Source: Phytophthora sp. 'mugwort'
Lineage: Eukaryota; Oomycota; Peronosporomycetes; Peronosporales; Peronosporaceae
Length of the DNA stretch: 64,000 bases
Reading direction: 5' to 3'
Assembly (NCBI GenBank): GCA_033558025.1
Contig: JAUCEF010000004.1
Span: 3,658,001 to 3,722,000, forward strand
The translations under genes and the position numbers were made by a program. Of this stretch, positions 43,657 through 54,059 are shown piece after piece. Positions within the stretch are counted from its first letter, which is position 1; every line of letters begins with the position of its first letter. The notes under the pieces are model-generated. The model had not been told where the DNA came from. It did no database searches and saw only the letters and a list, made by a program, of their open reading frames with translations.

Positions 43657-43766
43657 CGGATACGATAAGGATTGGCTACTTTAACAGGGCAAAAGCTTTC
43701 GGTTGGTTGCAGGGCGACTAACTTCTACAGTAGTTCCTCCATTAAAACGCAGTATTATTGTTGTAA
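43657..43766 (+). repeat. Dispersed repeat R, fifth copy
   Basis: Starts ACGGATACGATAAGGATTGG and continues with CTACTTTAACAGGGCAAAAG, CTTTCGGTTGGTTGCAGGGC and a TAGTTCCTCCAT block. It resembles most the copy at 36027. Copia sequence begins 25-30 bases later, so a decayed glycine-rich unit may once have stood here. Confidence 0.6.
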
Positions 43767-43789
43767 TCTTGCACGATTCACTACGGTAA

Positions 43790-45130
43790 GCGGTCCGCGC
43801 AACGGTCCATGCTGAACCGCTGGAACGCAGTTGGGGTTGTCTAACCTCTTGCTCTGGTTTCACATCGTCCATCTCGACATCCAGACAGGTTCCCCTCGGC
43901 AGCTTCCATGGGTTCGTCCATAACCGGCTCACGTTCCACTGGTGGGGGAACATTTCCGTCATCACGTTCCGTAGTCACATGGATGAACGTTCGAAGCTGC
44001 GGCGACTGTGCATCATATATACCGCCCACCTCACGCTCGTCCAGCTTGACCGATCGTGGCACCTTGACTTTGAAAGCGTCCAAGTCAAATAAACGGTATC
44101 CTTTGACGTTCCCAGCGTACCCGAGGAACATACACCGGAAACTCTTTGACTCGAGCTTCGTCCTCTTCACATCATCAATGTGAGCGTACCCTTGCCAACC
44201 AAAAACGCTTAAGTGGTCCATACAGACTTCACCTTGAAACCCAACTCGTATGGCGTCACGTCCGCGTGTGCCGTGTTGGTGCAACGGTTGATTAGGTACA
44301 CTGCTGTGCTGACAGCTTCTGCCCACCACTCCGTCGACACACCCTTATAGTGTAGCATGCTCCGTGCCTTCTCCATGATCGTAAGATTCATGCGTTCCGC
44401 CACCCCATTCTGCTGAGGGCTGTATGGAACGGTTCGTTGGTGCATGGTACCGTTCCGGCGGCACATCTCAGCTACCGTCTTGTTCACGTACTCCGTTCCA
44501 TTGCCGTTCTCCCCATTGGTTTTCATAGAACACTTGGAACTCCTTGAGCTTGCCGGCCACCTCGCTCTTATTCTTCATGAAGTACGCTACTACATACCGT
44601 GAGTAGTCGTCCACGAGTGTCAGCAGATACTTGGCACCCCCCTTTGAGTGCGTTTTCATAGGGCCCATCACATCCGTGTGTACTAGTTCCAACACATGTG
44701 ATGGCTTCGTCAACGTTCTTGACGGGAACAACGCTACGGTCTGCTTGCCCTTCATCCGCAGCCTCCGCACAGCGTCTCGATACCTCCTTCATCGCAGGCA
44801 TGCCGTTCGTGGAACGCTGTGTCTTGGTCAGTGCGTACTTGCTTGGATGTCCCATGCGAGCTGCCATAGCTCGCACTCACTGTCTGCCCCCGAGTACTGC
44901 ACAAACTGTGCTTCCTCTCGCTGACAGCCGAGCAAAAACGCTTTGCCCACCTTCTTCTCCATAGCAATTGCGCAGCTGTCACCCCAGATGACACACGAGG
45001 AACGCTCGTTCTCTACACTCAATCCACGTTCCGCCAAGTCGCCCAACTGACAGCAAGCGCCTGTCAAGTCCTGGGATGTACAAGACGTCCATCATCTTGA
45101 TGCGGCTGTTGTCCAGCCCAGTCAACTTCA
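43790..45130 (-). pseudogene. Ty1/copia pol: protease end, gag-pre-integrase and integrase
   Basis: On the minus strand, from high to low coordinate: GQLAERGLSVE-like text with SVENERSSCVIWGDSC and KVGKAFLLGCQREEAQFVQY (protease tail), MGHPSKYALTKTQRSTNGMP (gag-pre-integrase), then VLELVHTDVMGPMKTHSKGG (first catalytic Asp), LTLVDDYSRYVVAYFMKNKS (second conserved block), and after a frameshift CRRNGTMHQRTVPYSPQQNG with VAERMNLTIMEKARSMLHYK (catalytic Glu). LINRCTNTAHADVTPYELGF follows. RT is absent. Frame breaks at about 44520, 44770 and 44220 show decay. Confidence 0.8.
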
Positions 45131-45159
45131 TAGTTCCTCTTCCCACCACTGTCGGTCAG

Positions 45160-45936
45160 TCAGCCGTTTAGGCGTTCCTCGCCCACGGCAAATACAGCAT
45201 CATTCCCGCTGTCGCCTCTCTGGCTCGGACAGTCCCGCTTCATATGACCGATTTGGTCACACCCGAAGCACCTGCCCTTGAAACCACCACCGATCATCCG
45301 TGGAACATTCCCCTTGCGACCGTTCCGTCGGCCGCCTTTGAACCTTCCGGTGTTCCCGTCGGCTCGGAACGCTTTCTCCATGGTGGTGTCCTTCTTGTCC
45401 AACCGCTCATACGCTTTGATCAGCTTCTCCTTCACCTCAATCAGCGACACATCCTTAGTGTTCGCCACGATGGATGAAATCAGCTCGTACTCCGATGTAA
45501 GACTGCTCAGCAGTACCACCAGCTGCCGTGCCTCATCGACAGGCTCTCCCAGCGTCTGCAACCCAACGACCATCTCGTCGAAAGCGTCCAGGTGCTTGGC
45601 CATCATGGTTCCATTCTCAATCTTGAACTCATGTAGACGACGTGTCATGGTGACACGGTTCTGGAGCGTGGAACGGTTGTAGAAGTCCCGAAGCGTTCTG
45701 CATGGCACGCGTTGCAGACCGTATCTTGGTCTGGTGCTATAGTTCCGCTCCTTGAACGATGATCCCGAGCGCCTTCGCGTCACTAACGAGACACGCCTCG
45801 GTGACCTCATTCTTGGGCTTCACGACCTCAACATGCGCCAGCAGCCCCTTCCGGGCCAAGGTCATGCGCATGTTGTACTCCCAGTGGAAGTGTAGTTCCC
45901 ACTCCCCAGGAGGACTTCGGCGCGTTTCGTGGTCAT
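45160..45936 (-). pseudogene. Ty1/copia gag with CCHC zinc knuckle
   Basis: A likely start is ATG 45936 (MTTKRAEV); a frame change near 45700-45810 separates it from the long open part. That part has LRDFYNRSTLQNRVTMTRRL, ENGTMMAKHLDAFDEMVVGL, VVLLSSLTSEYELISSIVAN (the UBN2-type gag domain), a basic linker (GRFKGGRRNGRKG) and CFGCDQIGHMKRDCPSQ, a CCHC knuckle. It closes at 45160. Together with the pol remnant this gives a copia element from about 45950 down to 43790. LTRs were not identified. Confidence 0.8.
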
Positions 45937-46159
45937 ATCTTGAGCGTTCCGGTCGGTAGCGTTCCAGTCGGGACGTTGCGCCTATTAACCTGTAGGGTCG
46001 ATGTTGTTGATGTTGGAGGCAAATGCCGAAGTGAGTAGATTAAAATTACCTAAAGCTACTCTCTGTTGTCCCCCTAGTCTTCCTTGTCCTTCTGAAGTCG
46101 CTGCTGACCATCCATGGCTGTTCCGGTAATTGGAGGACGTGCCAATGGTCATCTTCTTC

Positions 46160-46400
46160 GTGGCTAGTTTTCAATCAATCGCATGAAAGCACTAGTCAGT
46201 TCAAGAATAAGTGTTGACGAACCTTTCAACACCTTAGCGCGAGTTGCCGCCTCGAAGAACCCAGGTGTGCGCTTGGAGGCAATTTCGGAAACGAGCCCCT
46301 CCAACGTCGCCACCGCATATGAGACAATGTCAAACAAAAAGTTACTAACACGCCATTGACAGTTGTCGAGATAATCGGCTTTAAAGTTGTATCATAGAAA
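46160..46400 (-). pseudogene. Unrecognised host-like exon fragment
   Basis: The minus strand reads ADYLDNCQWRVSNFLFDIVS, then YAVATLEGLVSEIASKRTPG and FFEAATRAKVLKG. After KVLKG a GT (gttcgtcaac) could start an intron ending at AAACTAG about 60 bases later. The text has the look of a conserved helical protein. No start and no further exon were found. The stretch lies between copia and a DDE element. Confidence 0.35.
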
Positions 46401-46499
46401 TTCGTACGTAAGCGAAGTTTTGAGAATCCGGCCTTTTGGTAATTTCAAAAATTTAAACGGGGTGTATGGACGCTTTCAACTACCGGTAGATCGAGAATC

Positions 46500-48820
46500 A
46501 CTACAATGCCGAGCCAGCAGTCGCGCGATGCCCCTCCGTCTCCCGACCAACCTGCTGCTGCAGCGCCTTCCACCCGACCTGAAGGAGTCGAGGACCTGGA
46601 CCAGCCGCAGCGGAGGTGTTTCACGTGTGACGTAAGTATCGAGGGCTGCGTGGTGCGGGGGTGAGGCCAGTTCGAGTGAAGAGTATGACGACAGTGGCGA
46701 TGAAGATTTCTCGCCTCAGTCGGGTGAGGACAGCGATGAAGAGGCTTTGACAACAGAGAGTGAGGCAAGCGCTGCTGAGTCGGAGCAGGACTTAAGCAAC
46801 GTTTTGTTTGACGTTGATCTCACGGTTCCTGTGACTGGGATTATCAACTCGGATTCGTGCGAAACTGCTGTGTGCGCGGTAAGGCGAAGGAGTTGTCTTC
46901 TCTTTTGTGTTCATTGTCGCAGATGACGAAGAAGGAGAAGATTACGAGTTTGTACACTATGCTAGCTGTGCTCATGCAAGTACCGGTCAACCGCAAGCGG
47001 GAGAGTGGTGATCGAGAGAGATTTAACTATTATCTCCCGTCGTTAGCCAAGTGTGTCGTCCAATCTTCGCTCTCTGCTACGGAGTTGTATTGATGACCTG
47101 CAGAGGTACAAGACCCGTATTCGTGATGGCAACATGGCAGGCAAGGATCACCGAAACAAGCTCAACAAGAATGCGTCGCAAGTAGACGTCGTTTGGCTAG
47201 TGCAGTCGTTACAACTTTCGCGAATGAGGTTGGAGAGGTGGTCTCAGTGCGCGTTCGGATGCAGAAGCATGTCGACGGAATTATCCAGATATACTACAGC
47301 AGTGATAAGTACACACTGCTGCCAGCGCACTTCACTTGGGACGCCATTTGGGATGAGATGCACGCCATTGTGGAATCTGGCCTGAGAGTGCGTCAGCCTG
47401 CGCGAGCCACGATGGGGAAGCTCTTTACCTGCACCATCCTACGATAAGGATTCGATCTCCGCGCAGCAACGTATGTGAAGTTTGCGCTATTTACCATGCC
47501 GGGATGCGGGCTGGTGTCACGACGGAGAAGACAGAAGCGCTCGGGCGTCATACCGAATCAGCTCGGCACATGCGGTAAGTTTTGTGGGGGGATGTAAAGA
47601 ACATTTGTTATCCTCGGTATCATCTGATGTGGATCTTGATAACTTTTTGAATTACTTACAGGCGAAAACACAAGAAAGAAAAGCCGTCGTGCTCCAGCGA
47701 GCATGCTGTCATTGTCATGAGCTACTCTCAGAACCTGACTATCCCTAGCGTTGCCAATACGCCGTCACAATGCTCGCTGGTGTCAGTGAGTTGCTTCGGT
47801 ATTTACTACGAGAACGTCAACGCTCAGACGAACTACATCTACGACGAAAACACCAGTGGCAAAAACAGCACCAAGTCAACCCCATGCTGTCTCACTTTGT
47901 CGAGACAAAGCTTGTGCCGTCTGGCAAACCCAAGTCAACTCCATGCTGGCTCATTTTGCCGAGACAAAGCTTGTGCCGTCTGGCAAAACCAGGCTTACTG
48001 TGTATGCGGACGACTGCTCGGGTCAAAACAAGAACGACTACGTGATCAAGTTCTTGCTGACACTCGTCGACATGGGCAATTTTGAGCACGTGGATTTCAA
48101 GTTTTCCGTAAAGGGTCATAAAAAGAACTCGTGCGACCGCGGCGTTGGGCATATTCGCAAGCCCATGGGCATCGATGAGTGCTGGACAATGGTCCACGTC
48201 ATAGAAGCAGTCAATGCGGCTGCATCAAACTTTTCACGGTTCATGGGGCGCGGGGCAGTGGGGTTATTAAGTCGCACAAGCTGGTTTGACGGAGCTCTAC
48301 AAACAACTTCAAGGCGTGCGGCAGCTCCAGATTTTTTCTATGGATAGCTTTAAGCCTTGGGTTGTGACGTGCAAGAAGGACCCACAGTCTGCCGCGGAGG
48401 ATAAGGATTTACGGCGGGAAGATCTATGGTGTTATGACGCCGAAGGAGAAGGTGGTGCGAATCATGACCGACCACATCGAAGTCCTGCCTCCCCCGCCTA
48501 TAAACGCCAAACTGAAAATGCAGATGTACAAGTCGATACGGCCGTACGTCCCGCAAGCATTCGAGAACGACCCTTTGTACGCAAAGCCGAGTGAGAATGA
48601 GGGAAATGCCGCGAAGACGACTAAGCAAGCATGCTTAACGCACCGTGCTGAAATGGCGGTGGTAGCAAAGAAGAATCAAGACCAACGTAGAATGGCTTAC
48701 GAGTCCTCAGACGCGGAACCTTCGAGAGGGCGCCGCAAAAGAAGAGAGCAGCTGCAAGCAATATGGGTACTGCAAACAGCAAGAAGCACACGGCTCCGGC
48801 GCCTGAGAACGACAAGATCT
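46500..48820 (+). pseudogene. DUF7869-like DDE transposase of an oomycete DNA transposon, broken
   Basis: The N-terminal part has a Pro/Ser linker and an acidic stretch (EEYDDSGDEDFSPQSGEDSD near 46680). It is followed by ELSSLLCSLSQMTKKEKITS, helices to 47440 (YYSSDKYTLLPAHFTWDAIW), MSYSQNLTIPSV (47720), VYADDCSGQNKNDYVIKFLL (48000) and VKGHKKNSCDRGVGHIRKPM (48110), ending with PPINAKLKMQMYKSIRPYVP. The D-C-S-G-Q-N-K-N core and G-H-x-K-N-S-C-D block identify the family. Stops, frameshifts and a 59-base duplication show it is dead. Which transposon superfamily it belongs to is inferred. Confidence 0.6.
47873..47990 (+). repeat. 59-bp tandem duplication inside the transposase
   Basis: AAGTCAAC at 47873 and 47932 start two adjacent 59-base units that share CCATGCTG, GAGACAAAGCTTGTGCCGTC and TGGCAAA with four or five differences. 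As 59 is not a multiple of three, the second unit is read in another frame. The original peptide (HFVETKLVPSGK) therefore appears twice in different frames. Confidence 0.8.
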
Positions 48821-49499
48821 AGGTTACGAAGGGAAGTACCACATTTTGTTAGCTATGTTCACTGGCTAATCCAAATGTTCCCTAGTGACTGCATTTAATT
48901 TCTTGAAAAATATTCAAAAATATACCCCCTGAGATTTGAAGTGACCTGGTAAATATATATATATATATCGACATGTTACAGTTCGTTTTAGTGAATTCTG
49001 AGACCATAAGCGGATTCCTTACGCGCTGTTACCCCTAAAACATTGATAAAGTATTTTTGAGTTCTTGAATCGAAATGGAGATATTTTTACGGACCTCGCG
49101 CTCGGTTTCCTCCGCACATAGCTAACTGTGGATGGGCTCAAACGAAAGCTAAGATAGCCCTCTTTCGTATGGTGTACCTAAATTGCGATTCGTACCTTGG
49201 TTGACAAGTAATTTGTGGTTGCCGTTGTCTCATATATCTTCCACCATCTTCAGTACGAAATGTTTAACAAAGTACGTTTTGTATTAGGTTAGGTACACAT
49301 AGCCCGTAGTTTACGCGACTACATTACCGTAACTGAGCGACTGTATATCTATCTCCAAACAATAAAAACAATAATAGACCGGTGATTTCACTTTTTAATC
49401 TCCCATTGGGGCAACTAATATGAAGGCCGCTGTTGACGCGGCGCGATGTATTGTGCTTTTATGCCAAAACGCCCTCCATTTTAGGGTCCTACGTAGAAG
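48821..49499. other. AT-rich intergenic DNA
   Basis: A TA microsatellite lies at about 48952-48968. No coding frame is supported on either strand before the terminal repeat at 49502. Confidence 0.5.
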
Positions 49500-49501
49500 T
49501 A

Positions 49502-51506
49502 CACCGTTCACCCTAATTAGTCGTGTGACTTGAATAGTCATGCATCGTACTTTATTGAGAAGTAGTGCATTTACCTTAATTAGTCGTGCACCAAAATTAG
49601 CGTGCACAACAAATAGGCATGCTCGGCAAGGCTGACTGCCAACCGTCATCCACTCCCCAGGAACATCGATCTAAGCACAAGAGGTTCGCTTCCAAATAGA
49701 AATGGCAGAGGAAGCAGCACTGAACCTCCAATAAGTAGTGTCTCTCTGCGATCAAGTTCGATACACCGACTGGATGGAGCTGGCTCAAGCTCTTCGTGGC
49801 TCGAAGGGGCTGTACGGGCGCACGATCGACTTTTTTCCAGCGCTGTTCCGCTCCTCTGACAGGCGCGTAAACCTGGACAAGGCTCGTGACTGGTGGAAGA
49901 GACGCACCGAAACAGCGGCCAGCCTCGAAGACCCACGGCAGCTCAAGTACGCAACCAATCGGCAGCGAAAAAGCAACCAGTTCGTCGTAAAGACGCTTGG
50001 AGAAAGAGGCTTGGTGTGCACTGGGATTGGATATACCCACTGATGCTGGCAGAATTACAGCGACTTCGTCGTTCAGGTGTCAAGCTTTCCAACCAACTCG
50101 TCGCTGAAATGGGCGTCGTCTTTATTGAAGATAGCGAGCATCCGTGCTTCAACGCCCGCTATACCGTTAAGAACAAGCCGGTCACAAGCTTGCTGACCCC
50201 TCGTCGGGTTCAAGACTTTATCGAGCTATACAATATCGTCTAGCAGCGCGACAAAGGCAAAAGCAAGTTAGCAGAGAAGTAGATGCAGATTGACATGGAA
50301 GTGGCTAAGTATTTGGGTCAGCTGAAGCGCTAACTTGAGGACGGCGCGGTGAATCCGGACCAACAGTACAACATGGACGAGAGCCACTTCGGCATCGACC
50401 TCGACGATGGTAAGACACCTGGCTTTATGGAGGCTCAGACGGTGAAGTATCCTAGCAGTGTTTCAGGTACGGTATGTGAGTGACTATATGTTAATTGTAT
50501 GATATTGACTTTATTATTTTGTTATGGGACAGGACGTGAGGGCATCACCATGTGGGTCCTACGGAAGGGAGGAACTGACGCGCGCATCCTTTGTCCGATA
50601 CTTATCTTCAAGAACGAGAACTCCAGCTATCCCATACAGACTCTTCCAGATAACACCACTGGTGTATGCTACAGGTATCACCCAGCGCATTCATCAATGG
50701 ACGGCTCATGTGTGAGTGGCTTCGCGAACCGCGATGCTGGGGACCTGATGGCCCGTTTGCAAGTTTGCGGGTGCTCTGGATGGACAATGACACTGTGGCG
50801 ATGACGTCGAAGACACGGCTCGTAAGCTACTAACCAAGGTGAAGATTTTCCTTCCCAATTCCACGGACAAAGTGCAGCCTGCAGATCGCTTTCCGATTCA
50901 ACGCATCAAGGAGCACTGGAGTCGGCTAGCAGAGCGGCGCAACACGGAAGCCATTCGGAATGGTGACGGAAGACAGGAACGTCTTCGTCCGGTAAGCTCG
51001 CGAAATGCGACAACTGGGCCAAGAAGGCTATGATGCAGTGGGGCCTGGACGTTCCTCGCGATGGAGTGTGGACGGTCACGCAGCTCAGTCGGGAGTTGAA
51101 GGAGGTGATCGCTACGTACCTCGACTGTTTTGAGGAGGGATACCAGGAAGGCGCGACGTCGGTGGTCATCTAGGCGTCGTCTGGTTCTCTTTCATTTTGC
51201 ATAATATTTCTTTCGTAAAAAATGGACTTACATGGCGGTTTAAGATCTCCCGATTGGGACCTCTCTGTGCTATCATTGCACGCAGATTCGATCCTGAGAT
51301 ATAGCACGTGGCGCAACACGGCTAAACTACTCCACCAATGCCATCATTGGTCATTGATGTGCAACATTTAGGATACTATGTCGGCCTTTCCCCGAATACA
51401 TCGAATATAGTCGTGCACCGTAATTGTTTGTGCGTCATTCACAATAACGAGCGTCCAAACTCTACACGGTAAATAGTCATGGCATGACTAATTAGGGTGA
51501 ACGGTG
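49502..51506 (+). mobile_element. TA-flanked Tc1/mariner-superfamily (pogo/Tigger-like) element
   Basis: Terminal inverted repeats start CACCGTTCACCCTAATTAGT at 49502 and end with the complement at 51506 (21 exact bases), flanked on both sides by TA (49500-49501 and 51507-51508), the duplication typical of this superfamily. Length is 2,005 bases. A second sub-terminal block TAATTAGTCGTGCACC (49575) and CGTGCACCGTAATT (51413) forms another inverted pair. The internal transposase is in plus orientation and has stops. Confidence 0.8.
49703..51172 (+). pseudogene. Transposase of the 49.5-kb element, with one intron
   Basis: ATG 49703 (MAEEAALNLQ) is followed by an in-frame stop. The following text has an N-terminal DNA-binding-like region (DWMELAQALRGSKGLYGR), a middle region (KDAWRKRLGVHWDWIYPLML) and the catalytic part: YNMDESHFGIDL (first Asp), WTMTLW/MDNDS text near 50780 (second) and STDKVQPADRFPIQRIKEHW (QPAD, third). 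An intron at 50467-50532 (66 nt, GT...AG) restores the frame from KYPSSVSG to REGITMWVLRKGG. Stops at 50242, 50281 and 50332 and frameshifts near 49990 and 50640 show it cannot make active transposase. Confidence 0.7.
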
Positions 51507-51508
51507 TA

Positions 51509-53430
51509 GCGGTCTTAGGAAAGCCCCCAGCTGACTAGGTACCTATGCCTAAACTTACTCCTACCCTCACCTGAGACATAGAACATTTCATCCCTGATCT
51601 GCTGGTGGCTCTTTCGGAGGTCCGAATGGCATATTAATTGTGGTCATTCGGTCCCAAATATTTAAAAGGTAGTCCGCGCCCCCCCAACAGTCATTTGACG
51701 AAAAAAAGGCAAATACCGGTACATTTAATTGGCTCGACAAATCATACTTTTCCCCGTAACGCGCTTGCGAAGGACCTACCTTTTGAGGACAGATTGGCCA
51801 TAAGTCGGGAAAGGCACAATAGTCCATGGGTATCGGTAGATCGTGTCGGTACGGCGGAGGTATTGGGTCGGCGACCGTACTATGAGTGTCGCTGTCGGCT
51901 GATCAAATACACCGCACTCCTGATATTTGTTTTTTGATTTCATGATTCGCCGTCCACTATTTAGATGGCGAAATACCTCGTAAGGATTCTGTATCAGATA
52001 AGATGGTGTGTTTAGGACCCATTAGGAAATGGCAAAAATTCTGCAGCTCATTGAGGGATAGTTCAGAGCTCTTGCGACTCCAGCTCACAGCGGCTGACGA
52101 CACATTTTTTATTGTATGCCAACTAAGAGGAGCGGGTGCGAGCGCGCGAAACCAAAGAACCTGCGCGGGTCCCCGCGAAGCATGGCCGCGCGGTATTGGT
52201 GGAGGCGAGCCCCGCGCCGAGCTCCACACCTAGACGCGTATTGCACTCGCCAGGAGCTTTTATCTTCATATTGCAAGCGAAGCGAAAAGTGGCTGGTAAT
52301 GGAGGGATACCATGGATGTGCTGATTGATTTAGCAAGCTGTGGACTTTTTCGACACGCTGGGAACTTTTCCCACACTCTATGGACTAGATTTTGCAAGCT
52401 GTGGATTTACCCCATAGCTGTAGCTTTTGTGGATTTTACCGCGGTTTCTGCGACCCAAGGGTTGTAGCAACGTCTGCAATGCCTGCGTTTCTGGCGGGAG
52501 CAAGACTGAACACTAGGAGCGCGCTTGGAAATTGCTGGAGAAAAGTTTACGCTTTAAGCCTTGTACACGTGCTTCCGTTGTCATGCATTGAACATGTACA
52601 ATGCTAGACAATATCCTTGCCGACGGCGATACAGTAGCAGCAAAACTTGGTAGCCAAAGTTTCGCAATGGTGGATAACTAACGAGTCAAGAATATATTAT
52701 TAGTTAGCGCCACCATCTACATGGTTCACAGATTTAATATATTATCGAAGCTGCCTGCTGCTATTTTAATATTAAATAATAACATCATGTGAGTAAATAG
52801 GGACTATGTTTCTGTTTTGTTTTGTCAAGTTCAAGCCCTTTTGTCTCTGAATACATATGATCCAATTACTTGAAACGCTCTGCATGCAAATCGTACTCTG
52901 ACTAAACCGTTGAGTATTTTTTTTTGTTGCGTTTCTGCGTAAGGTTCTGTTACTGGAATGACAGACGCTTCGACGGGAGCGTCTGTCCTTCCAATGCAAA
53001 TCTCTTCTGCTGCAGTGCAATGCACGCGAAATTGCCAGGCTGCCGACTAAACCTACTACAATATGCAATACATCTAAAGAACATGGCGGAAGTCGCCGCT
53101 TACGGCAACCCTTCAGCAGATCGTCTCTCCTGCCATTCGTTGTGTAACATACGCGATGATCGCATGCTGGATTTGATCAAAGCTGATGGACATATCTCTC
53201 AGGTGGTCGTGTGCATACTAAAAAAAAAAACTTGGCAGATCCGCCTTGTAGCTCCCCGATGGCGAGAACTGCTGCCGTCCCTGTCACGTCGCACACGCCA
53301 GCTACCTGCATAGTCATGTGAGTCGCTGTGCTCCATGCGAAACTCAAGCGCCACCCGCAATCGATCCTATGATCCCGAACGCGATCTGGTAGCGCGGCAT
53401 AGGGTTAGGGTTACGCTATGCCAGGACTTG
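51509..53430. other. Intergenic region without supported gene
   Basis: Frames at 51638-51937 and 52924-53313 have no recognised motif. GCAAGCTGTGGA occurs twice (52332 and 52395) as a short direct repeat. A short AGGGTTAGGGTTA stretch sits near 53401. Several A or T homopolymers occur. I see no transposon domain. Confidence 0.35.
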
Positions 53431-53554
53431 TTACTTGGTGCGCTGCAGTCTTACACTTCAACTCAAGGCCATATTTTTCTCTTCTGAGGAGCATCTTCTC
53501 TCTCCATCTTGCCACACCAGACACGCCAACAATCTCCATCCCATCTCCCACTCA

Positions 53555-53811
53555 ATAAAGTTCGGTTTCTTCATCTGCGCCGCTGTCCTCGCGGTTATCG
53601 CGACTCAGGCTCAAGATGTTACTCAGCAGCACGGTTGCTCACAATGCAATACCAAATTGATTGTAGGGTCGAGGCTCCACCAATTAATAATGGTGTTATT
53701 TTTATTATTTTTTTCAGGATGACAAGCATCGTGAGCATCATGGAGCTATCCATCACTAGCGCCTCGTCGCCGCCATATCTCACCATCATGAAAACTACGG
53801 AACTAAGCTAA
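53555..53811 (+). pseudogene. Small secreted protein gene with lost start codon
   Basis: At 53555 the codon ATA stands where ATG is expected, followed by KFGFFICAAVLAVIATQAQ, a textbook signal peptide, then DVTQQHGCSQCNTKLIV. A short intron with a T-rich 3' end (ttttttcag, ending at 53717) follows; its GT could be at 53663 or 53668. With the first, the tail reads DDKHREHHGAIHH then stop, later HHHENYGTKLS, so it looks like a His-rich tail with one broken codon. If translated from an upstream codon the signal peptide would be buried. The family is not recognised. Confidence 0.45.
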
Positions 53812-54059
53812 GCAGGTGCGCTCACTGGCATCAGGAGGGGGGGGGGTACCCTGAGAACCCTCCCGCCGCGCATTTCCGTTCCATTGAACTACCACAAGTA
53901 TTGTACCCCACAAGTCTAGTACATCGAGCCATTAACACCTATTATCATATTGCGAACATAACACAAAAAGCTGACATAGTACTAGGTAGTTTTCGATTAT
54001 CCATGACGTGTCAAATGAGCACCTCGTCGTCATAGAAAATTAATCTACACGTCGCTTCT

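Noticed and set aside
53401..53413. Telomere-like AGGGTTAGGGTTA
   Set aside because: Less than three repeat units; too short to call an interstitial telomere.
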